Below, in pieces: positions 28,362-36,147 of a stretch of 36,147 nt of DNA. Origin of the DNA: Verrucomicrobiota bacterium (lineage in GTDB: Bacteria; Verrucomicrobiota; Verrucomicrobiia; CAIQCK01); NCBI GenBank assembly GCA_016219905.1, contig JACRKA010000040.1, forward strand, positions 1 through 36,147, written 5' to 3'. Each line of letters begins with the position of its first letter. Position 1 is the first letter of the stretch. Under the pieces are notes generated by a model. It saw only the letters and a program-made list of their open reading frames with translations, did no database searches and was not told where the DNA came from. The position numbers were made by a program, and so were the translations under genes.

Positions 28362-31100
28362 TCAGGATCGCCGCGGACGACTCACTAAATCGCGCTCGTC
28401 GTGCTCGTCGCCCTCTTCATCCTCGTGCAACTTCACCTTGGTCCTGGCCATAGCCCAGTCGCGGTCGGCGTCATCGTCCTGCAATGTGACCGTCCAGGTG
28501 ATCTCGCCGTTGGTCTGTGGTGTGTAGCTCGGGAACGAGTGCGTAGTGGCGCGACCGCCGATCGGGTCGCTGACTGTCATGGTCTGGTTGTAGATCGTGA
28601 CGTTGTTCTGCCTGCCAGTCACGGTTGCCGGCCGCGGCTGGTCAACTTTGCCGATGTTGTTGACCGACAGGCGGATTTGGACCGCCTCGCCGCGCTTCTC
28701 AATTTCCTTCGTCACAGAGAATCTCCCGATGTTCAGGCGCACCGGCTCGGTGGTTGAGGGTTTAACGGCCGAGCCGTCCAAGGCCACCGACCACTGCGGC
28801 GTGCGCGGGTCGGAGCTGCTGATCTCCAGCGTCCCCGTGTGGCTGCCTTCTGCCGCCGGCGTGTAGTTGACGGCGATGTCCACGGATGCGCCCGCGGCCA
28901 CCGTGGCCGGCATCGAAGGCACCGCGCTGTTCAGGGTGAACGCGCTGTTGCCGGTGATGGCCACCACGGTGATCGCGGCCGACGCGTTGCCCGAGTTGGT
29001 GACGCGGACTGACAGCGTCTTGGACGCGCCGACCGTGATGCTGCCGAAGCTCAACGACGCGGGGCTGACGCCGAGGGCACTCTGCGTGCCTTCGCCGGTC
29101 AGCGACACGGCTGCGGTCGGTGTATCGGCGTCGTCGCTGGCGATCTGTAGCGCGCCGGTGTCGGCGCCCGCAGCCGCTGGCAGGTAGAGGATTGTGACGC
29201 TCACGGACGCGCCTGCCGCCACCAGGAACGGCGCGGCCGGCACCGCCGGATCGAGCGCGAAGTCAGCGCTACCGGAGACCGCGAGCGAACCGACGGTCAA
29301 CACCGCGTTGCCCGTGTTCTGGATGGTCACCGACAGCGTGCCGGTGGAACCGGCGGCCACCTTGCCGAACGCCAAGGCCGACGGGTTGACCGCGATGTTG
29401 GGCGCAGCGACCGGCGGGGCCGAGCCGTTGCCCGACAGTGCCGTCGTCAGCAACGGCGACTTCGGATCATCACTGGCCAGGTTCAACTGGCCGCTCGCGG
29501 GACCCGCAGCCGATGGCGCAAACACCAGCGGCAGGATCACGGAGGCGTTGGCCGCCAATGTGAACGGCGTTGCCGGCGCGCCCGCGCCCAGGTCGAAGTC
29601 CGCGCTTCCGCTGAAGCTGACCACCGTGACCGACGCCGCCAGCCCGCCGCTGTTGGTCACCGTCACAGTCCGGCTCGCGCTCGAGCCGACCATGACCGTT
29701 CCAAAGTCCTGCGCCGTCGGCGCCAGGCTCAGGTGGCTGGTGATGCCGCCGCCAGCCAACGTCACGGATACCTGCGTCTGGTTGGTGGCGTTGCTGGTGA
29801 TCTGCAGCGCGCCGCTGTCATTGCCTTCGTTCGAGGCGGTGTAAACCACGGGCACGGTCACCTGCGCGCCGGGGGCCACCGAGAACGGTGTCGCCGGGGC
29901 GCCGGCGGCCAGCGCAAAGTCCGTGCTGCCGCTGAGGGCAAGCGCGCTGACGCTGAAGGCGGCGTTGCCGATGTTGCCGATGGTCACCATCATGGACTTG
30001 GACGTGCCCACCGGGACCTGGCCGAACGCCAGCGATGACGGCGTCATGCCAATCACCGCCGTCTGCGGCACGCCGCCCGTGCCCGCCAACGACACAGTCA
30101 ATGTCGGTGTCGAGGTCGAGTCAGTGCCGATCTGCAGCGAACCGCTTGCCGCGCCAGCGACGCCGGGCGTGTAATTCACAGGCACGGTCACCGACGAGCC
30201 GGGCGAAACCGTGAACGGTGTCGCAGGGGCAGCGGCTCCGAGCGCAAAGTCCGCGCTGCCGCCCAGGGTCAGGGACGTCACCGTGCCGGCGGAGGTGCCG
30301 GTGTTGTTGATGGTGACCAGCAGGGACTTGGAACTGCCGACGGTGATCTGGCCGAAGTCGAGAGCCAGGGGGCTGGCCGCCAGCGCGCTGGCCGCGCCGG
30401 TGCCCGACAGCGAGACGGATGCGCTCGGCGAATCGGGATCGTCGCTGGCGATGACGATGCTGCCGCTGTCTGCGCCGATGCCGGTCGGGGCATACTGTGC
30501 GGACAACGTCACCGAGCCATTGGCAGCAACGCTGAACGGCGTCGCCGGGGGTGATTGCAGCGAGAAATCCAGACTGCCGGTCAAGGTGACGCCGCTGACA
30601 GTCAGCGCCGCGTTGCCGGTGTTCGACACGGTGACGGTCATCGCCTTGTTGGCGCCCGTGTTGACGGCGCCAAAAGCGAGGGTCGTGGGGCTGACGCTGA
30701 TGTTCGGCGCAGAGGCGATGGGGAAATCGCTCGGGTCGCCGGGGAAAGTGCGGGCCAGAATTTCAGCGAGGTTGGTGAATCCGTCGCCGTCACTGTCGAG
30801 CGGTTCGGCAACAGTCATCGCGCCGACGATTGTGTTGCCCGCAAGCAGTTCATCTTCCAAGAACGACCCATAAGGATTTCGCGGGCCGGGCGACGTGGGC
30901 GTGGTGTGACACATCACGCACGAATCAACCCGGGTGCCGGTCGTGCCGTAGCGAGTGTTAAACTGGGTTTTGTAGGTGGGAAACGCCGACGCATCGGGCA
31001 ACCAACCAACCAAGAGAAGCGCCACCAGTGACCATAGTAAGCGAGCCGAAGACAGCATTGCCCCGCCCATCCGATTTTTTCTGTTATCATTGCTCTTCAT
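28362..31100 (-). CDS. Secreted choice-of-anchor D repeat protein with one haem motif
   Basis: A 912-residue protein. The signal peptide is preceded by a basic region and ends near LPDASA (39). A single CxxCH haem-binding motif, CVMCHT, lies at 61-66. A calcium-binding DSDGDGFTNLAE, as in thrombospondin type 3 repeats, is at 102-113. From about 133 there are six tandem repeats of roughly 105 residues (FGxVxxGxSkxxxVTxxNTGNA, ADFxLxxxxPATPFxV, SGxLxIxSDxPxxPxxxVSLxGxG), the choice-of-anchor D type of Ig-like beta-sandwich. The last 130 residues (TTEPVRLNIGRFSVTKEIEKRGE onward) form a different beta domain with an acidic then basic tail. There is no PEP-CTERM signal. A redox or surface-adhesion role is possible. 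The ATGs at 31067 and 31055 are alternatives. Confidence 0.85.
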   Translation of the reverse strand: MKSNDNRKNRMGGAMLSSARLLWSLVALLLVGWLPDASAFPTYKTQFNTRYGTTGTRVDSCVMCHTTPTSPGPRNPYGSFLEDELLAGNTIVGAMTVAEPLDSDGDGFTNLAEILARTFPGDPSDFPIASAPNISVSPTTLAFGAVNTGANKAMTVTVSNTGNAALTVSGVTLTGSLDFSLQSPPATPFSVAANGSVTLSAQYAPTGIGADSGSIVIASDDPDSPSASVSLSGTGAASALAASPLALDFGQITVGSSKSLLVTINNTGTSAGTVTSLTLGGSADFALGAAAPATPFTVSPGSSVTVPVNYTPGVAGAASGSLQIGTDSTSTPTLTVSLAGTGGVPQTAVIGMTPSSLAFGQVPVGTSKSMMVTIGNIGNAAFSVSALALSGSTDFALAAGAPATPFSVAPGAQVTVPVVYTASNEGNDSGALQITSNATNQTQVSVTLAGGGITSHLSLAPTAQDFGTVMVGSSASRTVTVTNSGGLAASVTVVSFSGSADFDLGAGAPATPFTLAANASVILPLVFAPSAAGPASGQLNLASDDPKSPLLTTALSGNGSAPPVAAPNIAVNPSALAFGKVAAGSTGTLSVTIQNTGNAVLTVGSLAVSGSADFALDPAVPAAPFLVAAGASVSVTILYLPAAAGADTGALQIASDDADTPTAAVSLTGEGTQSALGVSPASLSFGSITVGASKTLSVRVTNSGNASAAITVVAITGNSAFTLNSAVPSMPATVAAGASVDIAVNYTPAAEGSHTGTLEISSSDPRTPQWSVALDGSAVKPSTTEPVRLNIGRFSVTKEIEKRGEAVQIRLSVNNIGKVDQPRPATVTGRQNNVTIYNQTMTVSDPIGGRATTHSFPSYTPQTNGEITWTVTLQDDDADRDWAMARTKVKLHEDEEGDEHDERDLVSRPRRS

Positions 31101-31585
31101 ATTAATGTTTTCCCTGCCGGCAGTCTTCCCGCCGGTATTTCATGCCATTGCTACGCATCTCGGATCTTTCAGCGCCGCCGGAAACCCGGACCCAAGGGCC
31201 GGGCTGGGCAAACCATTCGTCTCGTCAGTTCCCCGACGACTGGTTGCGCTGCGGTGCACAAGTCACTGCGACATTGAAGGCTCAATCGCTTTGACTGCCA
31301 CTTGCATTGCCGCAGTTAGCAGAACGAGTGCCACGCCGCACGCAGCCTCCGGCCGTTCCGCGCGTCATGCTATATCGGCTCGGATGGTGAGGGAGTTGCT
31401 CACCTTCTCGACATCGCCTGCGCATCGGGCTACCGCCCGCCGCGCTCACCTCTTGGCGCCATAGGACTTCAACGTCTCGCCCGGACCAGCACGTCAGTCT
31501 GGGCGCGTATGCAGATCACTGCGAAAACTGCGCTCCTTTCCGCCTGTTTGCGCCAACCTGCGCTGGTGCCGCCTTTCCCATCACT
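31101..31585. other. Non-coding stretch between the secreted repeat protein and the DUF190 fragment
   Basis: About 485 bases with no frame that looks coding. A GGTGAG/CTCACC hairpin occurs around 31387-31405, and the start region of the minus-strand gene carries a CTGCCGGCAG palindrome near 31114-31123. I see no tRNA, terminator or clear promoter. Confidence 0.5.
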
Positions 31586-31749
31586 AAATCCCCCCGCCTT
31601 AGCGAAGACCGGCGGTCATCATTGAGATCGTGGACAAGGAGGACAGGATCCAGGCGTTCCCACCGGAACTGGATCAGATGGTCGCCGACGGCCTGATGAC
31701 GCTGGAGAAAGTCCGCGTCATCACCTACCGCGCCAAGCCGCCGGTGTGA
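31586..31749 (+). pseudogene. Truncated copy of the DUF190 gene
   Basis: The last 54 or so codons of a DUF190 protein: VIIEIVDKEDRIQAFPPELDQMVADGLMTLEKVRVITYRAKPP ends in TGA. Hand alignment with the intact gene at 27896-28240 shows seven differences over 43 residues. Homology begins abruptly at about 31586. The 5' part has two compensating single-base shifts and an in-frame TAG at 31600-31602, and no start codon. It is a relic of a duplication, in the same orientation as the parent, with the 2.7 kb secreted-protein gene lying between the two copies. Confidence 0.88.
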
Positions 31750-31792
31750 TTAGGACGGCCTGCCAATCCTCCAACTTCGCCGCTCAGTCCAA

Positions 31793-32066
31793 GGCAGGGG
31801 CGCGGGCGGTCCGAAGAATTGGGAAACCAGCTGCAAAGCAACCTTCCTTGCGACCGGTGTTTGCACTCTGGGAAAGCCAGCGGCGGCGTCCAGATGACGG
31901 GACAAGGAGGCTGCACAGTCGTGGCTCATTGTCCAGCCATCGGACAGTTCGTCTCGCATCCGGCCGTTTCTTCGCCGTGAAAACCGAGCAGAGGGTCGGC
32001 ACGTCGCTTGCAAGAAACAATGCCATATCGGCCATTCAAGGGGCCGGGGTCTCGCAGCATACCGTC
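31793..32066 (+). promoter_or_regulatory. Conserved non-coding leader upstream of TadG-like copy 1
   Basis: This region is clearly related to 33541-33794, upstream of copy 2. A nearly identical core spans about 31921-31948. In that core TGGCT (31922-31926) can pair with AGCCA (31935-31939), and TGTCC (31930-31934) with GGACA (31942-31946). The two stems overlap as alternative hairpins or a tight H-type pseudoknot. The open frame through this region is not conserved in frame between the two copies, so it is probably a leader or promoter, not protein. Copy 1 has an extra 24 or so bases near 31818-31841. Confidence 0.55.
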
Positions 32067-33425
32067 ATGAAAACCGAGCAACGTTCCTTTCTTTGTCTCA
32101 GAAGGCCGTCGTCACGGCGGTCCGGCCAGATGATCGTGGTGGTGGCCTGCCTGTTGGTGGCGATGCTGGCCCTCATGGGGTTGGTGACCGATGCCGGCAT
32201 GGTTCAGTGCAACCGCCGCCACGCGCAGCGCGCCGCTGATGCGGCCGCGCAGGCCGGCGCGCGGCTGCTGTTGGGCGGCCAGAGTGCTTCCAATGTCGCC
32301 AGCGCCATCAGCGCCGCATCCTATTATGCGGTGCAGAACGGCACTCTCTCCGGCAACGTCGCGGTGGAGATCCCGCCCACGTCGAGCGCCTATTTCAACG
32401 GCAGCAACGGCTACGTGCGCGTGCGCGTGACCCGGCCCGTGAACACGACCTTCATGCGCCTGTTCCTGCGCCAGCCCACGGTCAATGTCGCCGCCTTTGC
32501 GACGGCCGGTGTGGTGCGACGCCCGGGGGATTTGACGGTGCTGGTCTTGAGGCCGGACGACGAGGGGTTGGAGGTGGAGGGCAATGCCACGCTGGATGTC
32601 GGCAACGGCTCCATCCATGTGAACACCTCAGGGCCAGAGGCGGTGGAAGTGCAAGGGAACAGCCTGATCGTCGCGAAAACGCTGAACATCGTTGGCGGAT
32701 ACGAAGTGAACGGCAACAGCGAGATCCGGGCGGACATTGTGACGCAGGCGTCGGCGATGGAGGATCCCTTCAAGGACGTTGTGGCGCCGGTCATCATTTC
32801 CACCAGCAGTGTCCGGTATGGTGACGGTGCCACGGGCGGCAAGTCCGACGACAGTGGCGGCACGGCGACCAAGCCGGCCACAAGAAACATCGCAGGCAAC
32901 CAGGCCGTCACGCTCCATCCCGGCATCTACTGGGGCGGCTTGAATGTTTCCGGCAACGCGAGCGTGACGTTTCTGCCGGGGCGCTACGTGATGGCGGGGG
33001 GCGGCATCCGCATGACGGGCACCGGGAACGTGATCGGCAGCGATGTGTTCATCTACAACACCAATGATCCCTACAAGAACAGTCAGTCAGGCGCCGTGGA
33101 CGAGATCGAGATCAGAGGCAATCGCTACGTGGACCTGAAAGCGCCAACGGCCACGGCCGATGCCTACTACAAGGGATTCCTGATTTTCGACGACCGCACC
33201 CACGCGAGCGAGATCGAGATCGAAGGCAATGGCTCCATGGTCGGCTCGTCCCCGCTGTCGGGATACATCTACAGCGCGAAAGGCGAACTCGAAGTCGAAG
33301 GCAACGGCACCTTGGGGGGCTTTGGTGCGGTCGTTTACGAGATGGAGGTTGAAGGCCATGCGACCTTCACGATCCTCGACAAGTCGCGGACGCCCAATAT
33401 GCCGGCGGTCAGCCTCGTCGAGTAA
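32067..33425 (+). CDS. TadG/Flp-pilus-assembly-like exported protein, copy 1
   Basis: A 452-residue protein. The N-terminal motif RRSGQMIVVVACLLVAMLALMGLVTDAGMVQCNRRHAQRAADAAAQAGA matches the TadE/TadG-like domain that anchors these proteins by one helix with the bulk outside the membrane. The C-terminal 290 residues are Gly/Asn-rich with recurring short words (EVEGNATLDV, EVEGNGTLGG, IEGNGSM) and PGIYWGGLNVSGNASVTFLPGRYVMAGGG, suggesting a beta-solenoid. ATG 32067 follows a weak ribosome site. It is the first of two tandem copies. Tad-pilus assembly genes proper are not present in this window, so the role (surface adhesion or pilus-associated) is uncertain. Confidence 0.82.
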   Translation: MKTEQRSFLCLRRPSSRRSGQMIVVVACLLVAMLALMGLVTDAGMVQCNRRHAQRAADAAAQAGARLLLGGQSASNVASAISAASYYAVQNGTLSGNVAVEIPPTSSAYFNGSNGYVRVRVTRPVNTTFMRLFLRQPTVNVAAFATAGVVRRPGDLTVLVLRPDDEGLEVEGNATLDVGNGSIHVNTSGPEAVEVQGNSLIVAKTLNIVGGYEVNGNSEIRADIVTQASAMEDPFKDVVAPVIISTSSVRYGDGATGGKSDDSGGTATKPATRNIAGNQAVTLHPGIYWGGLNVSGNASVTFLPGRYVMAGGGIRMTGTGNVIGSDVFIYNTNDPYKNSQSGAVDEIEIRGNRYVDLKAPTATADAYYKGFLIFDDRTHASEIEIEGNGSMVGSSPLSGYIYSAKGELEVEGNGTLGGFGAVVYEMEVEGHATFTILDKSRTPNMPAVSLVE

Positions 33426-33540
33426 GCCAGGACGCATCGCCCTGCGCGCCACCAACCGCGTGGCCTGCCCCGGCCGGCACCAAACCGCCGGTTTGATCGG
33501 ATTCCCGTCTCTTTAACCGCTTGTTCTCGGCGCCCTGTGC

Positions 33541-33794
33541 GTGGCAGGGATGCGGGCGAGCCGAAGCAACTTCCTTGCGGCCGGTGTCTGCACTTTGGGA
33601 AAGCCAGCGGTGTCATCCAGACGACGTCACAGCCGGGTGCGTTGTCGTGGCTCATTGTCCAGCCATCGGACAGTTGGCTTGCATCCCGCCGTTTCCGCAC
33701 CCCGTCAACCGGGCGGAGGGTCGGCACGTGGCTTGCGCGAACAATGCCATTACCGTGCCGGTGGACGGTCCGAGGGGTCTCGCGGTTCGCAGTC
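33541..33794 (+). promoter_or_regulatory. Conserved non-coding leader upstream of TadG-like copy 2
   Basis: The counterpart of 31793-32066. The same core has TGGCT (33648-33652), TGTCC (33656-33660), AGCCA (33661-33665) and GGACA (33668-33672), with identical spacing. The 369 bases between the two genes contain nothing else that I can identify. Confidence 0.55.
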
Positions 33795-35141
33795 ATGAAA
33801 GCTGATCAACACTCATTTCTTTATTTGAGACGGCCGCCGTCGCGGCGCTCCGGCCAGATGATCGTGGTCGTGGCCTGCCTGTTGGTGGCGATGCTGGCCC
33901 TCATGGGGTTGGTGACCGATGCCGGCATGGTCCAGTGCAACCGCCGCCATGCGCAGCGGGCCGCCGACGCGGCCGCGCAGGCTGGCGCGCGCTGGTTGCT
34001 CGGCGGCCAGAGCGCCTCCAACGTCGCCAGCGCCATCAGCGCCGCAACCTATTACGCGACGCAGAACATGATTCTCTCCGCAGATGTCTCCGTGGAGATT
34101 CCACCCGCTTCGAGCGCCTACTTCAACGGCAGCAACGGCTACATCCGCGTCCGCACGATCCGGCCCGTCAACACCACCTTCATGCGCTTGTTCCTGCGCC
34201 AGCCGACCGTCAACGTCGCCGCCTTCGCGACGGCAGGCGTGAGCCGGCAGCCCGTGGATGTGACGCTGTTGTGTTTGAGACCCACCGGCAAGGATTCGCT
34301 GATGCTCTCCGGCAACGGGGACATCAACGTCGGCCAGGGCACGGTCATCGTGAATTCCTCGGACCCGGCGGCGTTGTCGCTGAAAGGCAACGGCTCGCTC
34401 TATGCCGGCAACGTGCAGGTCCACGGCGGCTGGACGCGCGGCGGCAACGGGACGATCATCGGCCAGGTGACCACCGGCGCGCCGGTGGTGCCGGACCCGT
34501 TTGAGAGCATCGTGGAGCCTGTGATCACCAGTTCCAGCACGGTGCTCTACGGCGACGGCGAGATCGGCTACACCTCGCCCGACAGCGGCGGCACGGCGAG
34601 CAAGCCCGCCAACAAAGTCATCGGTTCCACCACGACGTTGCGTCCGGGCATTTACTGGGGCGGCCTCATGATGTCCAGCGACGCTTCGGTGACATTGCTT
34701 CCCGGCCGTTACGTGATGGCGGGCGGCGGGCTGACCGTCTCCGGCAACGGCAACCTCAATGGCACCGATGTGTTCATCTACAACACGCGGGACCCTTACA
34801 AGCCGAATGGCGTCGGCGGCTACGGCATGATCAAGGCCACCGGCAACGGCAACCTGAACCTCAAGGCGTCCACCGCCAGCGCCGATCCGTATTACAACGG
34901 CTTCGTGTTCTTCAACGACCGCGCGAACTCCAACATGATTGACCTGTCGGGCAACGGCAACGTGACGGGTTTCTCAGGCTACGTCTATAACAAGACCGGC
35001 CTGCTGGTGATCGAGGGCAACGGCGCCTTGGGCGCCCTCGGCGGCGTGGTTTACTACATGGAAGTCCGCGGCAACGGCGGCTTCTCTGCAACAGATCCAA
35101 CCCGGTCCCCCAGCACCCCTTCTGTGCGCTTGGTCGAGTGA
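33795..35141 (+). CDS. TadG/Flp-pilus-assembly-like exported protein, copy 2
   Basis: A 448-residue tandem paralogue of copy 1. The first 150 or so residues, including the membrane helix and the AADAAAQAGA segment, differ at only about 17 positions by hand count. The C-terminal part keeps landmarks such as PGIYWGGLMMSSDASVTLLPGRYVMAGGG and DVFIYNTRDPYKPN but has diverged, with the recurring word changed from EVEGN to LSGNGN or ATGNGN. The start ATG 33795 is fixed by the alignment with copy 1. No sortase or PEP-CTERM tail is present. Both proteins end with SLVE/RLVE. Shared upstream sequence suggests that they are regulated alike. Confidence 0.82.
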   Translation: MKADQHSFLYLRRPPSRRSGQMIVVVACLLVAMLALMGLVTDAGMVQCNRRHAQRAADAAAQAGARWLLGGQSASNVASAISAATYYATQNMILSADVSVEIPPASSAYFNGSNGYIRVRTIRPVNTTFMRLFLRQPTVNVAAFATAGVSRQPVDVTLLCLRPTGKDSLMLSGNGDINVGQGTVIVNSSDPAALSLKGNGSLYAGNVQVHGGWTRGGNGTIIGQVTTGAPVVPDPFESIVEPVITSSSTVLYGDGEIGYTSPDSGGTASKPANKVIGSTTTLRPGIYWGGLMMSSDASVTLLPGRYVMAGGGLTVSGNGNLNGTDVFIYNTRDPYKPNGVGGYGMIKATGNGNLNLKASTASADPYYNGFVFFNDRANSNMIDLSGNGNVTGFSGYVYNKTGLLVIEGNGALGALGGVVYYMEVRGNGGFSATDPTRSPSTPSVRLVE

Positions 35142-35183
35142 TGGCTCACGGCGGCGGCGCAGTCTTGTGTTGCCGGAAGGCCG

Positions 35184-35870
35184 TCAGCGTTTTTTCAGCG
35201 ACACGCCGATGCCCGAGGTTTCCATGTTGATGAAAAGCGTCTCCAACGCCGGGTTGCTGGTGATGGCCTTCACATAACGCGGGTCGGCCATGCGCTGGTC
35301 CATGTTGTGCGCGACGACCAAGCCGCCGGGCCGGACCAGCGGCAGGAGCTTGTTGAGGTAGTCGAGGTAGCCTTCCTTGTCGGCGTCGAGGAACAGCAGG
35401 TCAATCGGCTCCTTGAGCTGCTTGACCGTATCGTGCGCGTCGCCGAACACCATCGTCACCATCGCGTCCACGCCGGCGCGCTTGAAGTTCTCGCGGGCTT
35501 TCGCGCTGCGCCCGGGGTCAATGTCAAACGTCGTGACCTTGCCGCCGGTGCTGCGCAGCGCGAGGCAGAACCAGATGCCGGAGTAGCCGACGGAGGTGCC
35601 GATCTCGACGACGTGCTTCGCGCCGATGGCCTCCGTCAACACGCGCAGGATGCGGCCGTCCTGTTCCGGCACGCTCATGCTGCCCCGCCGCTGGTTGGCG
35701 TTGATGTCCGCCAGCACGGCCAGGATTTTCTTCTCGGCGTCGTCCTTCGGCAGCGTCGCCGCGGTGAAGGAGATCGGAGGCTTGCCGCCCTTTGGCTGCT
35801 GGGCGGTGGTGGACGATACTGACGCGGCGAGCGCCAGCGTGAGGATGACGAGCGGTTTCAGGGTGTTCAT
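35184..35870 (-). CDS. Exported O-methyltransferase-like protein
   Basis: A 228-residue protein. Residues 1-22 form a signal peptide (TLKPLVILTLALAASVSSTTAQ). The remainder is a class I SAM-methyltransferase of the caffeoyl-CoA/catechol O-methyltransferase type: VVEIGTSVGYSGIWFCLAL (motif I), VTTFDIDPGRS, then DLLFLDADKEGYLDYLNKLLPLVRPGGLVVAHNM with the metal-binding Asp. The signal peptide is unexpected because SAM is not normally present in the periplasm; the start may be a different in-frame codon, or the protein may bind something else. The ATG at 35870 has AGGAGA four bases upstream and overlaps the stop of the preceding gene (ATGA). Confidence 0.85.
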   Translation of the reverse strand: MNTLKPLVILTLALAASVSSTTAQQPKGGKPPISFTAATLPKDDAEKKILAVLADINANQRRGSMSVPEQDGRILRVLTEAIGAKHVVEIGTSVGYSGIWFCLALRSTGGKVTTFDIDPGRSAKARENFKRAGVDAMVTMVFGDAHDTVKQLKEPIDLLFLDADKEGYLDYLNKLLPLVRPGGLVVAHNMDQRMADPRYVKAITSNPALETLFINMETSGIGVSLKKR

Positions 35871-36147
35871 GGTTCTCCTTTGCAAACTAACAGGCCGTTA
35901 TAGCCGTCGGGAATCAGAAAACCGTCGCGCGTCGGGACGATGCGGCCGGGATTGCCGGGCGTCGTAAATGCATCGCGCAGCTTGGGCGCGGTTGGGTCGT
36001 GGATGTCGAGGACGCGGATGTCGCCGGTCGCGCGGTTCGACAAGCAGAGACGATGGCCGCAGATCGTGGGCTTGCCGGTGAGGCTGTGTCGTTGCACGCG
36101 ATGCAGCGGCAGGTCGTCGAGCGACTGCGTTTCGTTCGGCGCCAGAA
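35867..36147 (-). CDS. LVIVD-repeat beta-propeller protein, C-terminal part (runs off right edge)
   Basis: The last 92 codons are visible; the start is outside the window. The repeat TICGHRLCLSNRATGDIRVLDIHDPTAPKLRDAFTTPGNPGRIVPTRDG matches the LVIVD type of beta-propeller blade, ending PDGYNGLLVCKGEP. Such repeats occur in exported proteins of Verrucomicrobiota. It is coupled by ATGA to the exported methyltransferase-like gene downstream. Confidence 0.7.
   Translation of the reverse strand, partial: LAPNETQSLDDLPLHRVQRHSLTGKPTICGHRLCLSNRATGDIRVLDIHDPTAPKLRDAFTTPGNPGRIVPTRDGFLIPDGYNGLLVCKGEP

Noticed and set aside
31746-32066. Upstream extension of the first TadG-like frame
   Set aside because: The homologous region before copy 2 does not keep the same frame, so it is treated as non-coding leader.
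31793-32066. A cyclic-di-GMP or other known riboswitch before the TadG-like genes
   Set aside because: Short words such as AAAGCC are present, but the full conserved core is not.
1-36147. CRISPR arrays, tRNA or rRNA genes, insertion sequences
   Set aside because: I saw no spaced direct repeats of CRISPR type, no tRNA cloverleaf pattern in the short intergenic regions and no transposase.

Overview
The window is a GC-rich bacterial chromosome segment of about 36 kb, densely coding on both strands. No rRNA or marker gene is present, so taxonomy is inferred from gene content: a ThuA-domain protein, a DUF362 protein, a TIGR03790-type protein, paired TIGR04073-type (exosortase-associated) proteins, NIPSNAP, choice-of-anchor D repeats and many lipoproteins. 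This mix is typical of Verrucomicrobiota, most likely the Pedosphaera/Limisphaerales side, and should be treated as a good guess. Several genes have -35/-10 promoters of the form TTGAnn - 16 to 18 nt - TAnnnT, and several have no Shine-Dalgarno sequence.

Layout. 1-1037 (-): N-terminal part of a large protein running off the left edge, possibly an NAD-specific glutamate dehydrogenase. 1149-1916 (+): exported ThuA-domain protein. 2063-3672 (-): a CBM48 glycogen-binding protein and a GT4 glycosyltransferase. 3944-7777 (+): a complete polyamine-type ABC importer potA-potB-potC-potD, all junctions overlapping by 4 bases. 7799-9412 (-): an FxLYD-like membrane protein and a DUF362 protein. 9475-11877 (+): a TPR lipoprotein and a glycine-zipper lipoprotein. 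12143-13065 (+): two tandem TIGR04073-type proteins closed by a strong terminator. 13204-15594 (+): a PhnP-like metallo-hydrolase and a TIGR03790 protein. 15607-17360 (-): leuA behind a leader peptide and attenuator. 17511-18760 (+): two lipoproteins and a 52-residue protein. 18932-20158 (+): NIPSNAP protein and an isoprenylcysteine-methyltransferase-like membrane protein. 20307-28240 (+): GT39 glycosyltransferase, TolC-type outer-membrane factor, membrane-fusion protein, RND pump, FluC fluoride channel and a DUF190 protein, nearly all overlapping or closely spaced. 28362-31100 (-): a 912-residue secreted protein with one haem-binding motif and six choice-of-anchor D repeats. 31586-31749: a broken partial copy of the DUF190 gene. 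32067-35141 (+): two tandem TadG-like proteins, each preceded by a shared non-coding leader. 35184-36147 (-): an exported O-methyltransferase-like protein coupled to an LVIVD-repeat protein that runs off the right edge.

The most notable signals are regulatory and repetitive. (1) leuA is preceded by a 25-codon ORF with five consecutive Leu codons, a 10-bp perfect antiterminator and a rho-independent terminator, which is a textbook ribosome-mediated attenuator. (2) At least five sequence-unrelated tandem repeats share a 7-nt period, and three of them lie within coding sequence of potA, potB and potC. A different, hairpin-rich element encodes the start of PotD, so every gene of the operon carries a repeat in its reading frame. 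(3) The two TadG-like genes were duplicated together with a conserved upstream element that can form overlapping 5-bp stems. (4) Local duplication is a theme: the TIGR04073 pair, the TadG pair and the DUF190 fragment.
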